Source: DASRIA01 sp963816975 (GTDB lineage Bacteria > Actinomycetota > Thermoleophilia > Solirubrobacterales > JBBDJG01). From it: a DNA stretch of 64,000 bases. Where the stretch lies: NCBI GenBank assembly GCA_963816975.1, contig CAWFMD010000006.1:248001-312000 (forward strand). The letters run 5' to 3'. Position numbers and translations under genes: made by a program. This document shows positions 8,529 to 16,666 of the stretch, in pieces; positions within the stretch are counted from its first letter, which is position 1, and the number at the start of each line of letters is the position of its first letter. The notes under the pieces were generated by a model, which did not search any database, was not told where the DNA came from, and saw only the letters and a program-made list of their open reading frames with translations.

Positions 8529-9692
8529 ATGCCCGAAGCAGTGATCGTCGACGCCGTCCGCACCCCCATCGGCCGTGCCTTCAAGGGCCAGCTCGCCGGG
8601 CTTCGCCCGGATGACACCGGCGCCTTCGTGGTCGACGCCCTGCTCGAGCGCAACCCCGAGGTGGCGCCCGAGTCCGTCGAGGAGCTGATCGCCGGTTGCG
8701 GCCTGCCGCAGGGGCTGCAGGCGTTCAACATCGGGCGGATCATGGTGCTGCTGTCGGGCAAGCTGCCCGACTCGGTGAACGGCGTGACGGTCTCGCGGTA
8801 CTGCGCTTCCAGCCTCGAGTCGATCCGAGCGGCGGCCAACGCCGTCCGGGCGGGCGAGGGCGACACCTACATCGCCGCGGGCGTCGAATGGGTGAGCCGC
8901 TACAACGAGCGCCAGGAGGCGGCCGGCGTCGCAGATCAGAACGAGCGGCTGCAGGGCGCCGACGGCCAGCCCAACGCCTACATCGCGATGGGCGTGACGG
9001 CCGAGAACGTCGCCGACAAGTGGGAGGTCAGCCGCTCCGACATGGACAAGTACGCGCAGCGCTCGCAGGAGCTGGCCGTGGCCTCTCAGGAGTCGGGATT
9101 CTTCGACCGCGAGATCGTGCCCGTGACGCTGCCCGACGGGACCGTCGTGGCGCAGGACGAGGGTCCACGCGCGAGCTCCACCCTCGAGAAGCTGTCCGAG
9201 CTGAAGCCCGCATTCCGCGAGGACGGCAAGGTCACGGCCGGCAATTCGTGTCCGCTGAACGACGGCGCCGCAGCGGTGCTGATCATGTCGGACACGAAGG
9301 CGAAGGAGCTCGGTCTGACCCCACGGGCGCGGATCGTCGCCTCAGCGACCGCGGCGCTCGAGCCGGAGCTCATGGGCGTGGCTCCGATCGGCGCGATCAG
9401 GAAGGTGCTGGACCGCGCCGGGATGACGATGGACGAGGTCGACGTCGTCGAGCTGAACGAGGCGTTCGCGGCGCAGGTGATCCCGATCATGAGTGAGTGC
9501 GACATCCCGCTGGAGAAGATGAACCCCCATGGCGGCGCGATCGCGCTGGGCCACCCCTTCGGCATGACTGGTGCGCGCATCATGACCACGTTGCTGAACG
9601 ACCTCGAGACCGACGACAAGACGATCGGGATCGAGACGATGTGCGTAGCCGGCGGCCAGGGCCACGCGATGGTCGTGGAACGCCTGAACTAG
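8529..9692 (+). CDS. Thiolase (acetyl-CoA acetyltransferase family)
   Basis: 387 residues from an ATG with CAAGGAGAT upstream. Thiolase hallmarks are all visible: VRTPIGRAFKG at the N-terminus, active-site Cys in TVSRYCASSLESIRAAANAV (about residue 89), NEAFAAQV, the catalytic His in GGAIALGHPFGMTGARI, and the C-terminal Cys in CVAGGQGHAMVVERL. The last motif has Ala where CxGGG is more usual. Degradative thiolases cleave 3-ketoacyl-CoA and biosynthetic ones condense acetyl-CoA; the sequence does not decide which. A TAGGCT box at 8469-8474 may be its promoter. Confidence 0.9.
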   Translation: MPEAVIVDAVRTPIGRAFKGQLAGLRPDDTGAFVVDALLERNPEVAPESVEELIAGCGLPQGLQAFNIGRIMVLLSGKLPDSVNGVTVSRYCASSLESIRAAANAVRAGEGDTYIAAGVEWVSRYNERQEAAGVADQNERLQGADGQPNAYIAMGVTAENVADKWEVSRSDMDKYAQRSQELAVASQESGFFDREIVPVTLPDGTVVAQDEGPRASSTLEKLSELKPAFREDGKVTAGNSCPLNDGAAAVLIMSDTKAKELGLTPRARIVASATAALEPELMGVAPIGAIRKVLDRAGMTMDEVDVVELNEAFAAQVIPIMSECDIPLEKMNPHGGAIALGHPFGMTGARIMTTLLNDLETDDKTIGIETMCVAGGQGHAMVVERLN

Positions 9693-9748
9693 ACCCGTCC
9701 CCGATCGTGCGCCTCGCAGGATGAGTGGCGGGGCGACACCGCGGTCGC

Positions 9749-9759
9749 TAACAATGGAG
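9749..9759 (+). promoter_or_regulatory. Promoter-like TAACAATGGAG element
   Basis: The same 11 bases occur at 60770-60780 ahead of msrB. TAACAAT can serve as a -10 box. Here it lies 53 bases before the TTG start of the RTX-phosphatase gene at 9812. Confidence 0.35.
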
Positions 9760-9811
9760 TACGTCTCCCAGGCATGCAGGGTCCTGGGCACCCCCAAGTC
9801 ACGGAGGACTC

Positions 9812-11341
9812 TTGGCTCGAAGGCAGATCTATCTGCTCGGCCGCGCCTTCGCCGTCCTGGCGACGGCGCTGATGGCGCTCGCGCCGCTGACGGCGCATGC
9901 CGTGCCGCGCGCGACGACGTCGAACGACCGGATCTCGGGCACCGCGCGTTCCGATGTGATCACAGGTCGCGACGGCGACGACGTGCTGTCGGGGCGCGGC
10001 GGGCGTGACCGGCTGAGCGGCGGCCGCGGCGACGACATGCTCACCGGCGGGCCCGGTCGCGACCGGCTCTCGGGCGGGCCGGGCAACGACATCCTGCGCG
10101 GTGACTCCGGGTACGACATCCTGAGCGGCGGCCCGGGCGATGACCTGGTGCGCGCGCGTGACGGCGTGAGCGACCGGATCGCATGCGGCCTTGGCCGTGA
10201 CGTCGCGGTGCTCGACTCGCACGACGTCGCATTCGGCTGCGAGACGACCCGCCGGCCGGCGGTACCGGCGCCACCCGCGAACAAGCCGACCGGTGCGACC
10301 GGTGCGCCGGCGGGCCCCGGCGGGCCGCTGCCGGCCCCGCGCCCCGGCGACCCGACACCGGACCCCGATCCAGATCCTGATCCCGACCCTGATCCCGACC
10401 CTGATCCTGATCCCGATCCCGACCCGGACCCGGACCCGGACCCTGATCCCGATCCCGACCCGGACCCGGATCCTGATCCCGACCCGGATCCAGATCCTGA
10501 TCCTGATCCTGACCCTGATCCCGATCCTGATCCCGACCCGCCGGTGGCGCAGTTGCTCGCAGCGGGTGACATCGCGGACAACACGTTCGCGGCGCAGTCA
10601 ACCGCGGCGCTGCTCGACCGCCTCCCGGGAACGGTCGCGACGCTCGGTGACGCCGCCTACCCGAACGGCTCCTATGAGGACTTCATGAACTGGTACGAGC
10701 CGACGTGGGGCCGCCACAGGGCGCGCACGAGGCCGGCGATCGGCAATCACGAGTACGGCACGGAGCGCGGCGCCGGTTACTTCTCGTACTTCGGCGAGTC
10801 CGCCGGCGACCCGCTGGAGGGCTGGTACAGCTACGACCTCGGGGAGTGGCACATCGTCGTCCTCAACAGCAACTGCTCCGCCGTCGGCGGCTGCGGCCGG
10901 GACTCGCCCCAGGGGCAGTGGCTGCGCGCCGACCTCGAGGCGCACCCGGGGCTGTGCACCGCGGCGTACTTCCACACCCCGCGCTTCAGCTCGGGCGAGA
11001 AGCACGGGAACGACCCCAACACGCGCGACTTCTGGCAGGTGCTGTACGAGCACGGCGCCGAGGTGGTGATGGGCGGGAACGACCACAACTACGAGCGTTT
11101 CGGGATGCAGACACCGGACGGGTTCGCCGACTCGTCGGACGGCATCCGCCAGTTCGTGGTCGGGACGGGCGGCCGCTTCCTGCGGCCCGTCTCCGCGACC
11201 CCGGAGCCGCACAGCGAGGCACTCGACAACACGACGTACGGAATCCTGCGGCTCGAGCTGATGTGGTGGGGATACACGTGGGAGTTCGTCCCTGCCACGC
11301 CCGGTGGCTTCACCGACACCGGCACGACTGCGTGCCATTAG
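9812..11341 (+). CDS. Secreted RTX protein with 30x Asp-Pro linker and divergent metallophosphoesterase
   Basis: 509 residues from a TTG start with GGAGG 5 bases upstream. Signal peptide ends near LAPLTAHA. Residues ~40-150 hold RTX repeats (SGRGGRDRLSGGRGDDMLTG), residues ~184-243 an uninterrupted (DP)30 stretch, and ~245-509 a calcineurin-like phosphatase domain parallel to that at 7193. Metal motifs: AAGDIA, TLGDAAY and GNHE are kept, but the HHP motif reads HTP (H388, T389) and GHxH reads GNDH (N423, H425). One metal ligand and the neighbouring catalytic His are thus replaced, which suggests altered or lost activity. Sequence outside the site remains well conserved. Confidence 0.85.
   Translation: MARRQIYLLGRAFAVLATALMALAPLTAHAVPRATTSNDRISGTARSDVITGRDGDDVLSGRGGRDRLSGGRGDDMLTGGPGRDRLSGGPGNDILRGDSGYDILSGGPGDDLVRARDGVSDRIACGLGRDVAVLDSHDVAFGCETTRRPAVPAPPANKPTGATGAPAGPGGPLPAPRPGDPTPDPDPDPDPDPDPDPDPDPDPDPDPDPDPDPDPDPDPDPDPDPDPDPDPDPDPDPDPDPDPPVAQLLAAGDIADNTFAAQSTAALLDRLPGTVATLGDAAYPNGSYEDFMNWYEPTWGRHRARTRPAIGNHEYGTERGAGYFSYFGESAGDPLEGWYSYDLGEWHIVVLNSNCSAVGGCGRDSPQGQWLRADLEAHPGLCTAAYFHTPRFSSGEKHGNDPNTRDFWQVLYEHGAEVVMGGNDHNYERFGMQTPDGFADSSDGIRQFVVGTGGRFLRPVSATPEPHSEALDNTTYGILRLELMWWGYTWEFVPATPGGFTDTGTTACH
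10361..10540 (+). repeat. 180-bp tandem repeat encoding 30 Asp-Pro dipeptides
   Basis: Thirty consecutive GAY-CCN codon pairs encode (DP)30. The third-base choices vary (gatcct, gatccc, gacccg, gatcca), so the repeat is conserved at protein level and degenerate in DNA. It separates the RTX and phosphatase parts. The paralogue at 7193-8452 lacks it. Confidence 0.95.
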
Positions 11342-11351
11342 GCCTTAGGCC

Positions 11352-11363
11352 GTTGCGCGCAAC
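11352..11363. repeat. Perfect 12-bp palindrome GTTGCGCGCAAC
   Basis: GTTGCG/CGCAAC lies between the RTX-phosphatase stop and the hydrolase start, just upstream of a TAGGGT -10-like box (11368-11373). It may be an operator or only a chance palindrome. Confidence 0.3.
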
Positions 11364-11401
11364 GCGTTAGGGTTGGCGCGGGCGGCAGGTCCGCCCGTGT
11401 G

Positions 11402-12295
11402 ATGGAGGCGAGCCCCGCAACCCAGAGCGCCGCACTCACCGAGCGGCAGATCAGCGTCTCGGGCCTGCGCACCCGCCTGTTCGCGGCGGGGCCACAGGAT
11501 GCCTCGGAGGCGATTGTGTTCGTGCACGGCAACCCGGGCTCTGCTGGAGACTGGCGGGAGCTGGCCGCGCACGCGGGCGCCTTCGCGCGCGCGGTCGCAT
11601 TCGACATGCCGGGCTTCGGCCACGCCGACAAGCCGCGGGACTTCGAGTACTCCGTGCCCACGGAGGCCCGGTTCCTCGACGCGGCCCTGACCGCGCTCGG
11701 CATCGAGCGCGTGCACTTCGTGCTGCACGACCTCGGTGGCCACTGGGGCATCGAATGGGCGGCGGCACATCCCGCGCGGGTCGCGAGCGTGGTGCTGATC
11801 AACACAGGCGTCTTGATCGACTACCGGTGGCACGTCCTCGCGCGCATCTGGCAGCAGCCGGTGCTCGGCGAGCTGCTCATGGCGACCGGCTCTCGGGCGG
11901 CGTTCCGCATGCTCACCAACCGCGGCCAGAAGCGCAAGCTGCCGCGGTCCTACCTCGACGAGATGTACGACAACTTCGACCGCGACACCCGCCACGCCGT
12001 GCTGAAGCACTACCGCGCCGAGGCGGACCCCGGGCCCGACGGCCGCCGCCAGGCTGACGCAATGCACCCGCACGACGTGCCGGCGCTGGTGGTGTGGGGT
12101 GCCCGGGACCCGTACCTCGGGCTCGCGCTGGCCGCACGGCAGCGGCAGGCCTTCCCCAGCGCACGCGTCGTCGTGCTGCCCGACAGCGGGCACTGGCCCT
12201 TCATCGACAACCCCGACGAGGTCAATGCGCACGTGCTCCCGTTTCTGCGCGCGATGACCGGCATCCCCGAGGAGGCTCAATGGCAGACAACGTGA
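11402..12295 (+). CDS. Alpha/beta hydrolase with Asp nucleophile (haloalkane dehalogenase / epoxide hydrolase type)
   Basis: 297 residues (ATG 11402; a GTG lies directly before it at 11399). Fold motifs: FVHGNPGSAGDWR (oxyanion/halide-binding HGNP as in haloalkane dehalogenases), nucleophile motif VLHDLGGHWG with Asp in place of Ser, the acid in VVWGARDPYLG and the base in PDSGHWPF. The residue after the nucleophile is Leu, not the halide-stabilising Trp of true dehalogenases, so an epoxide-hydrolase-like or undefined C-O/C-Cl hydrolase is more likely. It overlaps the next gene by 16 bases. Confidence 0.8.
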   Translation: MEASPATQSAALTERQISVSGLRTRLFAAGPQDASEAIVFVHGNPGSAGDWRELAAHAGAFARAVAFDMPGFGHADKPRDFEYSVPTEARFLDAALTALGIERVHFVLHDLGGHWGIEWAAAHPARVASVVLINTGVLIDYRWHVLARIWQQPVLGELLMATGSRAAFRMLTNRGQKRKLPRSYLDEMYDNFDRDTRHAVLKHYRAEADPGPDGRRQADAMHPHDVPALVVWGARDPYLGLALAARQRQAFPSARVVVLPDSGHWPFIDNPDEVNAHVLPFLRAMTGIPEEAQWQTT

Positions 12296-13290
12296 ACCGC
12301 AGATACCTGCTGCGTGCGCGACCCACCGGCCGGATCGACGACTCGACGTTCGAGCTGGTCGAGGAGGCGGTGCCGGAGCCCGGCTCCGGCCAGGCGCTCG
12401 TGCAGAACCTCTACGTGTCGGTCGATCCCACGAACCGCGCCTGGATCGGCGAGGAGCCGACCTACCTGCCGCCCGTCGGCATCGGAGAGTGCATGCGCAG
12501 CGTGGGCCTCGGGCGCGTGATCTCGTCCTCGGACGACAACTATCCCGAAGGGTCGCTGGTGACCGGGCTCACCGGCTGGCAGGACTACGTGGTGACCGGC
12601 GCGGGCGAGCTGCCGCTGACGCCGGTTCCCGGGGACACGGGACTGCCGATCGAGACGCTGCTGGGGGCGCTCGGCCTGACCGGAGTCACCGCCTATTTCG
12701 GGCTGCTCGAGATCGGCAAGCCGCAGGAGGGCGAGACGGTCGTCGTGTCGGCGGCGGCGGGGGCGGTCGGCTCGGTGGTCGGGCAGCTCGCGAAGCTGAA
12801 GGGCGCCCGCGCGGTCGGCATCGCGGGCGGTGCGCAGAAGTGCGGCTGGCTGGTCGACGACCTCGGCTTCGACGCCGCGATCGACCGGCACGACCCCGGC
12901 TGGAAGCAGCAGCTGCGCGACGCCTGCCCGAACGGCGTGGACGTCGACTTCGAGAACGTCGGCGGTGAGATCATGGGCGAGGTGTTCGGAATGCTGAACC
13001 TGAACGCCCGTGTCGCCCTGTGCGGCCTGATCTCCGAGTACAACGAGACGGACCGGCCGTCGGGCCCCTCCCTCGCGCGGGTGCTGGTGAACCGGGTCAC
13101 GATCCAGGGCTTCATCATCCTCGACTACTTCGGCCGCTTCCCCGAGGCGATCGCGCAGCTCGGACAGTGGGTGGCCGAGGGAAAGGTCAAGGACCGGCAC
13201 ACGATCGTGGAGGGACTCGAGCAGGCCCCGCACGCCGTCAACATGCTGTTCGACGGGGACAATGTCGGCAAGCTGATCGTCAAGGTGTAG
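12280..13290 (+). CDS. NADP-dependent MDR-family oxidoreductase (CurA/prostaglandin reductase type)
   Basis: 336 residues. The ATG at 12280 has GAGGAGG 6 bases upstream and lies inside the end of the hydrolase gene, so translation is probably coupled. Features of the CurA/PTGR branch: YVSVDPTNRAWI, LGALGLTGVTAYFGLLEIG, the nucleotide-binding VVVSAAAGAVGSVVGQLAK, and FENVGGEIMGEV. No zinc ligands are present, as expected for this branch. These enzymes reduce alpha,beta-unsaturated carbonyl compounds with NADPH. The P450 frame begins directly after its stop codon. Confidence 0.88.
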   Translation: MADNVNRRYLLRARPTGRIDDSTFELVEEAVPEPGSGQALVQNLYVSVDPTNRAWIGEEPTYLPPVGIGECMRSVGLGRVISSSDDNYPEGSLVTGLTGWQDYVVTGAGELPLTPVPGDTGLPIETLLGALGLTGVTAYFGLLEIGKPQEGETVVVSAAAGAVGSVVGQLAKLKGARAVGIAGGAQKCGWLVDDLGFDAAIDRHDPGWKQQLRDACPNGVDVDFENVGGEIMGEVFGMLNLNARVALCGLISEYNETDRPSGPSLARVLVNRVTIQGFIILDYFGRFPEAIAQLGQWVAEGKVKDRHTIVEGLEQAPHAVNMLFDGDNVGKLIVKV

Positions 13291-13293
13291 GCG

Positions 13294-14642
13294 CTGACGC
13301 CCAGCCGCTTACCACCGGGGTCGAGGGCGCCCGGAGCCGTCAATGCGGTTCGCTTCACGCGCGATCCCGTCGGGTTCCTCGAGCGGCAGCAGCGGCGGTA
13401 CGGGGACGCGTTCAGCATCAACTTCCCCGGCTTCGGGCGGATGGCGTACTTCGCGCACCCGGACACGGTCAAGCAGATCTTCACGGGCGACGCCGCCGCG
13501 CTCCACGCGGGGGAGGCGAACGGCCGCGTGCTCGAGCCGGCGCTCGGCAGGTTCTCGCTGCTGACCCTGGACGAGGGGGACCACATGCGGCAGCGCAAGC
13601 TGCTGCTGCCCCCCTTCCACGGCGATCGTGTGCGCCGTTACGGCGAGCTGATCGCCGAGATCGCGAACCGGGAGATCGACCGCTGGCCGCTCGAGACACC
13701 CTTCCCGCTGCGCCCGCGCATGCAGTCGATCACCCTCGACGTGATCCTGAGCGCCGTGTTCGGAGTGCGCGGGGAGGATCGGCTTGCCCGCTTCCGCGCG
13801 ACGCTGCCACGACTCACCGAGGCGAGCGGCGCCGTGATGTGGCTTCCGTTCCTGCGGCGCAGCTTCGGCCCGTGGAGCCCATGGGCGCGCTTCCTGCGCA
13901 TGCGCCGCGCGGTGGATGCACTCGTCTACGAGGAGATCCGCCTGCGGCGGGCCGACCCCACCGCCGACGAGCGCGAGGACGTGCTGTCGCTGCTGCTGCA
14001 GGCGCGCGACGAGGACGGCGGCGCGATGACCGACGAGGAATTGCGCGACGAGCTGATCACCCTGCTGACGGCGGGGCACGAGACCAGCGCCACGGCGCTC
14101 GCGTGGGCGGTCGAGCGCCTGCTGCGCAATCCGACGGCGCTCGAGCGGCTGCTCGCGGACCTCGACGACGACGCCTACCTCGATGCGGTGGTGAAGGAGA
14201 CGCTGCGCGTGCGGCCGGTGGTGATCGACGTGGCACGGGTCGCGCAGCGCGACGTGGAGATCGGTGGTTGGCAGATCCCGGCCGAGACCGTCGTGGTGCC
14301 CGCGATCGCGCTCGTGCAGCTGCGGCCCGACGTGTATCCGGACCCGCGCGCGTTCCGGCCCGAGCGCTTTCTCGAAAGCCGGCAGCCGGCGGCCTACTCC
14401 TGGATCCCGTTGGAGGAGGTGTGCGCCGTTGCATCGGAGCCGCGTTCGCGCAGGTCGAGATCAAGACGGTGCTGCGCACGGTGTTGTCGCGGGCGCGATT
14501 GAGCGCGCCCGAACCGCGGCCGGAGCGCCAGCGCAGCCGGCACGTGACGCTCGTGCCCTCCGGCGACGCGCTGGTTACGGTCGATGCGCGTCTGGCCGTG
14601 GCGGACAATGGAAGTGCACTCCAATTGTCCAATCGGGCTTGA
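13294..14642 (+). pseudogene. Cytochrome P450 with a one-base frameshift in the haem loop
   Basis: Read with one base restored after 14411 this is a full P450 of ~449 residues. N-terminus LTPSRLPPGSRAPG starts at a CTG at 13294, as no ATG/GTG/TTG is available before the ATG at 13441, which would cut off about 49 residues. I-helix TAGHETSATALAW, K-helix ETLRVRPV and RPERF are present. At 14401 the frame reads WIPLEEVCAVA; the other frame from 14412 reads GGGVRRCIGAAFA, the exact haem-Cys signature, and continues to the stop at 14640-14642. As given, the main frame ends at 14502 without the haem Cys. Either a recent inactivation or a base-call error. Confidence 0.85.
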
Positions 14643-14666
14643 AACTTACCCGATAGTCAGTAGTAT
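14639..14666 (+). promoter_or_regulatory. Sigma-70-type promoter TTGAAA-N16-TAGTAT
   Basis: TTGAAA (14639-14644) and TAGTAT (14661-14666) are separated by 16 bases, one of the best consensus matches in the window. It overlaps the last codon of the P450 and faces the zinc-ribbon gene. Transcription would start near 14673, which rules out the ATG at 14665 as its start and favours the GTG at 14713. Confidence 0.55.
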
Positions 14667-14712
14667 GCGCGCTGCCCGACGCGCCCTGGGAGGGGAGTTC
14701 GGAATCACAGGA

Positions 14713-14931
14713 GTGCCTTACATACATTGCCCGGCATGCCGTCTGACCGTGTACGGCGGCATTGCGTACCGAGACAAGAAGCAGTGCCCGCGCTGCGGCA
14801 GCGACATGTCGGAGCGGCCGGGGCCCCTGTTTCGCTCGGTACGGCTCGATCGCGGTCTGCCGCGCGCGGGCGCGACACCGGACGAGGACCCGGACGCAGT
14901 TTCGCCGCGCGGCTTCAGTGCCGCGGCGTGA
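14713..14931 (+). CDS. Small zinc-ribbon protein
   Basis: 72 residues from the GTG at 14713, with GGGAGGGGAG about 15 bases upstream and an AGGAG overlapping the start. The protein opens PYIHCPACRLTVYGGIAYRDK and continues CPRCGSDM: two CPxC knuckles 20 residues apart, typical of a one-zinc ribbon. The rest is basic and probably disordered. It may bind nucleic acid or a partner protein; no family is recognised. The nitroreductase-like gene follows immediately. Confidence 0.6.
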   Translation: MPYIHCPACRLTVYGGIAYRDKKQCPRCGSDMSERPGPLFRSVRLDRGLPRAGATPDEDPDAVSPRGFSAAA

Positions 14932-14938
14932 TCCGGCG

Positions 14939-15364
14939 CTGAAGCGCAGACTCAGCAAGCTGGCGTCGACGAAGGTGGTGAACCCGCTCGTGCGCCGGTT
15001 GCTCGAGCGGGGGCTGATGCCCCGCACCCATGCGCTGCTCGAGACTACGGGCCGCAACAGCGGCGCGCCCCGCTGCGTGCCGGTCGGCAACGGACTGCGC
15101 GGCGACACGTTCTGGATCGTGACCGAGCACGGCCGTGCATCGGACTACGTGAAGAACATCGAGGCGGACCCGCGCGTGCGCGTCAAGGTCGGCCGCGCGT
15201 GGCGCGGGGGCACGGCACACCTGCTTCCCGACGATGACGTCCGCGCGCGGATGAGGAAGCTGCGCCGCCCCGCCAACGACGCGGTGGTGCGCCTCGCCGG
15301 GTCGGAGCTGATGACCGTGCGAATCGACCTCGACCCGACCACCCCTGGTGCCGGGCGGGCATGA
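14939..15364 (+). CDS. DDN/F420-dependent nitroreductase-family protein
   Basis: Family text starts at LKRRLSKLASTKVVNPLVRR and continues with THALLETTGRNSGAPRCVPVGNGLRGDTFWIVTEHG and a DPRVRVKVGRAWRGGTAHLL barrel: the deazaflavin-dependent nitroreductase (DDN, PF04075) fold. Members bind F420H2 and reduce quinones or nitro compounds. The start is a problem: the only codon that includes the whole conserved N-terminus is a CTG at 14939; the GTG at 14975 would cut 12 residues. About 141 residues from 14939. NYN gene follows 7 bases later. Confidence 0.75.
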   Translation: MKRRLSKLASTKVVNPLVRRLLERGLMPRTHALLETTGRNSGAPRCVPVGNGLRGDTFWIVTEHGRASDYVKNIEADPRVRVKVGRAWRGGTAHLLPDDDVRARMRKLRRPANDAVVRLAGSELMTVRIDLDPTTPGAGRA

Positions 15365-15371
15365 TGCGCGC

Positions 15372-15755
15372 ATGGCGCGCCGCCTGATCGTCGACGGCAT
15401 GAACGTGGTCGGCTCCCGCCCGACCGGGTGGTGGCGCGACCGCCGCGGGGCGATGTCCGCGCTGACCGAGGAGCTCGCGCGCCATGCGGCGGCGACCGGC
15501 GACGAGGTGGCCGTCGTGCTCGACTCCAAGCCCTTCGCCCTGCCTCCGGGCACGGACGCGATCGACGTGCGCTTCGCGCCGGCCCCCGGCCCGGATGCGG
15601 CAGATGACGTGATCGTCGACATGGTCACCGCCGATCCGCAGCCGGGCACGCTCGAGATCGCCACCTCCGACAGGCAGCTGGCGGCACGCGTACGCATGCT
15701 CGGCGCCGAGACGATCAGCGCCGGGAACCTGCGGCGCTGCCTCGCACGGGCCTGA
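15372..15755 (+). CDS. NYN-domain (YacP-like) putative ribonuclease
   Basis: 127 residues from the ATG at 15372. The N-terminus RRLIVDGMNVVGSRP carries the first acidic residue of the NYN/PIN fold; further acidic clusters are DEVAVVLDSKP, DAADDVIVDMV and EIATSDRQLAARV (catalytic-type Asp near SDRQL). This matches the YacP/Rae1 group of NYN nucleases, which in Bacillus cut mRNA on the ribosome; whether this one does is unknown. It is probably co-transcribed with the DDN gene. Confidence 0.8.
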   Translation: MARRLIVDGMNVVGSRPTGWWRDRRGAMSALTEELARHAAATGDEVAVVLDSKPFALPPGTDAIDVRFAPAPGPDAADDVIVDMVTADPQPGTLEIATSDRQLAARVRMLGAETISAGNLRRCLARA

Positions 15756-15841
15756 CCGGCGCCCCCGCACCGAGCCCGACGTCAGCCGAGAGGGGATAGG
15801 CTCGTCGGGAGGTTGCCGCAGCACTGGACGGAGGGTTGCCA

Positions 15842-16666
15842 ATGGCGAGTACGCATGCGACCGCGGCTGTACCGCGGCCCACGAACTTCTACACGGAGCC
15901 CGAGTGGCTCGACGTCGGTGGCCTGCGGGTCGCGTACCGGCGCAAGGGCGCCGGCGAGCCGACGCTCTATCTGCACGGGGCCGGAATGACGCGGATGTGG
16001 CTGCCACATCTGGAGGCGCTGTCCCAGCACGCGGATGTGATCGCCCCTGAGCACCCGGGCTATGGGGAGACCGCGATGCCGGACTGGCTGGACGGGTTCG
16101 AGGACCTGGTGATCCACTACGACGAGCTGCTGGACGTGCTCGGGCTGGCGCAGGTGCACGTGGTCGGCTACTCGCTCGGCGGGTGGCTCGCGGCGGAGTT
16201 CGCCTCGTACTACCCCAAGCGGCTGAAGAGCCTCACGCTGATGGTGCCGGCCGGCCTGCGGATCGAGGGCAAGCCCGTTCCCAACCCCTTCGCGATGATG
16301 CCCGACGCGTTCTTGGACCTGATCTTCAACGACAAGGCGAACATGCACCTGGTGGCGCCGGACTTCGAGTCCCTCGACGAGGTCGTGCACCAGTACGGGG
16401 AGGGTGCGACGCTGGCACGGTTGGCGTGGACCACGCAATACGACCTGAAGTTGGAACACAGGCTCGCGCGCGTGACCTGTCCGGCGTTGGTGGTCGGCGC
16501 GGAGGAGGACCGGTTGATCCCCAACGAGATGCACGAGCGCTACGCGCAGCTGCTGCCGAACTGCCGCCTCGACGCGATCCCCGGGACGGGCCATGCGCTC
16601 GCCTTCGAGCAGCCGGACCTGGTGGGCGCCGTGATCGGCGACTTCATCGAGGCGGCGGCCCGATGA
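15842..16666 (+). CDS. Alpha/beta hydrolase (Ser nucleophile)
   Basis: 274 residues from the ATG at 15842, with GGAGGG 6-7 bases upstream. Oxyanion region LYLHGAGMTRMW, nucleophile elbow VGYSLGGWLAA, acid in VGAEEDRLIP and base in PGTGHALAFEQP. No specific substrate family is evident; meta-cleavage hydrolases and esterases look similar. Its TGA overlaps the ATG of the following LLM oxidoreductase (ATGA), so the two form an operon; in other actinobacteria this pairing accompanies steroid or terpenoid breakdown (inference). A TAGGCT box lies at 15797-15802. Confidence 0.85.
   Translation: MASTHATAAVPRPTNFYTEPEWLDVGGLRVAYRRKGAGEPTLYLHGAGMTRMWLPHLEALSQHADVIAPEHPGYGETAMPDWLDGFEDLVIHYDELLDVLGLAQVHVVGYSLGGWLAAEFASYYPKRLKSLTLMVPAGLRIEGKPVPNPFAMMPDAFLDLIFNDKANMHLVAPDFESLDEVVHQYGEGATLARLAWTTQYDLKLEHRLARVTCPALVVGAEEDRLIPNEMHERYAQLLPNCRLDAIPGTGHALAFEQPDLVGAVIGDFIEAAAR

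Noticed and set aside
9829..10584. Minus-strand frame with a long Gly-Ser repeat (silk-like)
   Set aside because: It is the antisense reading of the Asp-Pro codons of the RTX-phosphatase gene; no start signal, and the plus-strand gene is clear.
11402..12295. Calling the hydrolase a haloalkane dehalogenase
   Set aside because: HGNP and an Asp nucleophile fit, but the halide-stabilising Trp after the nucleophile is Leu.
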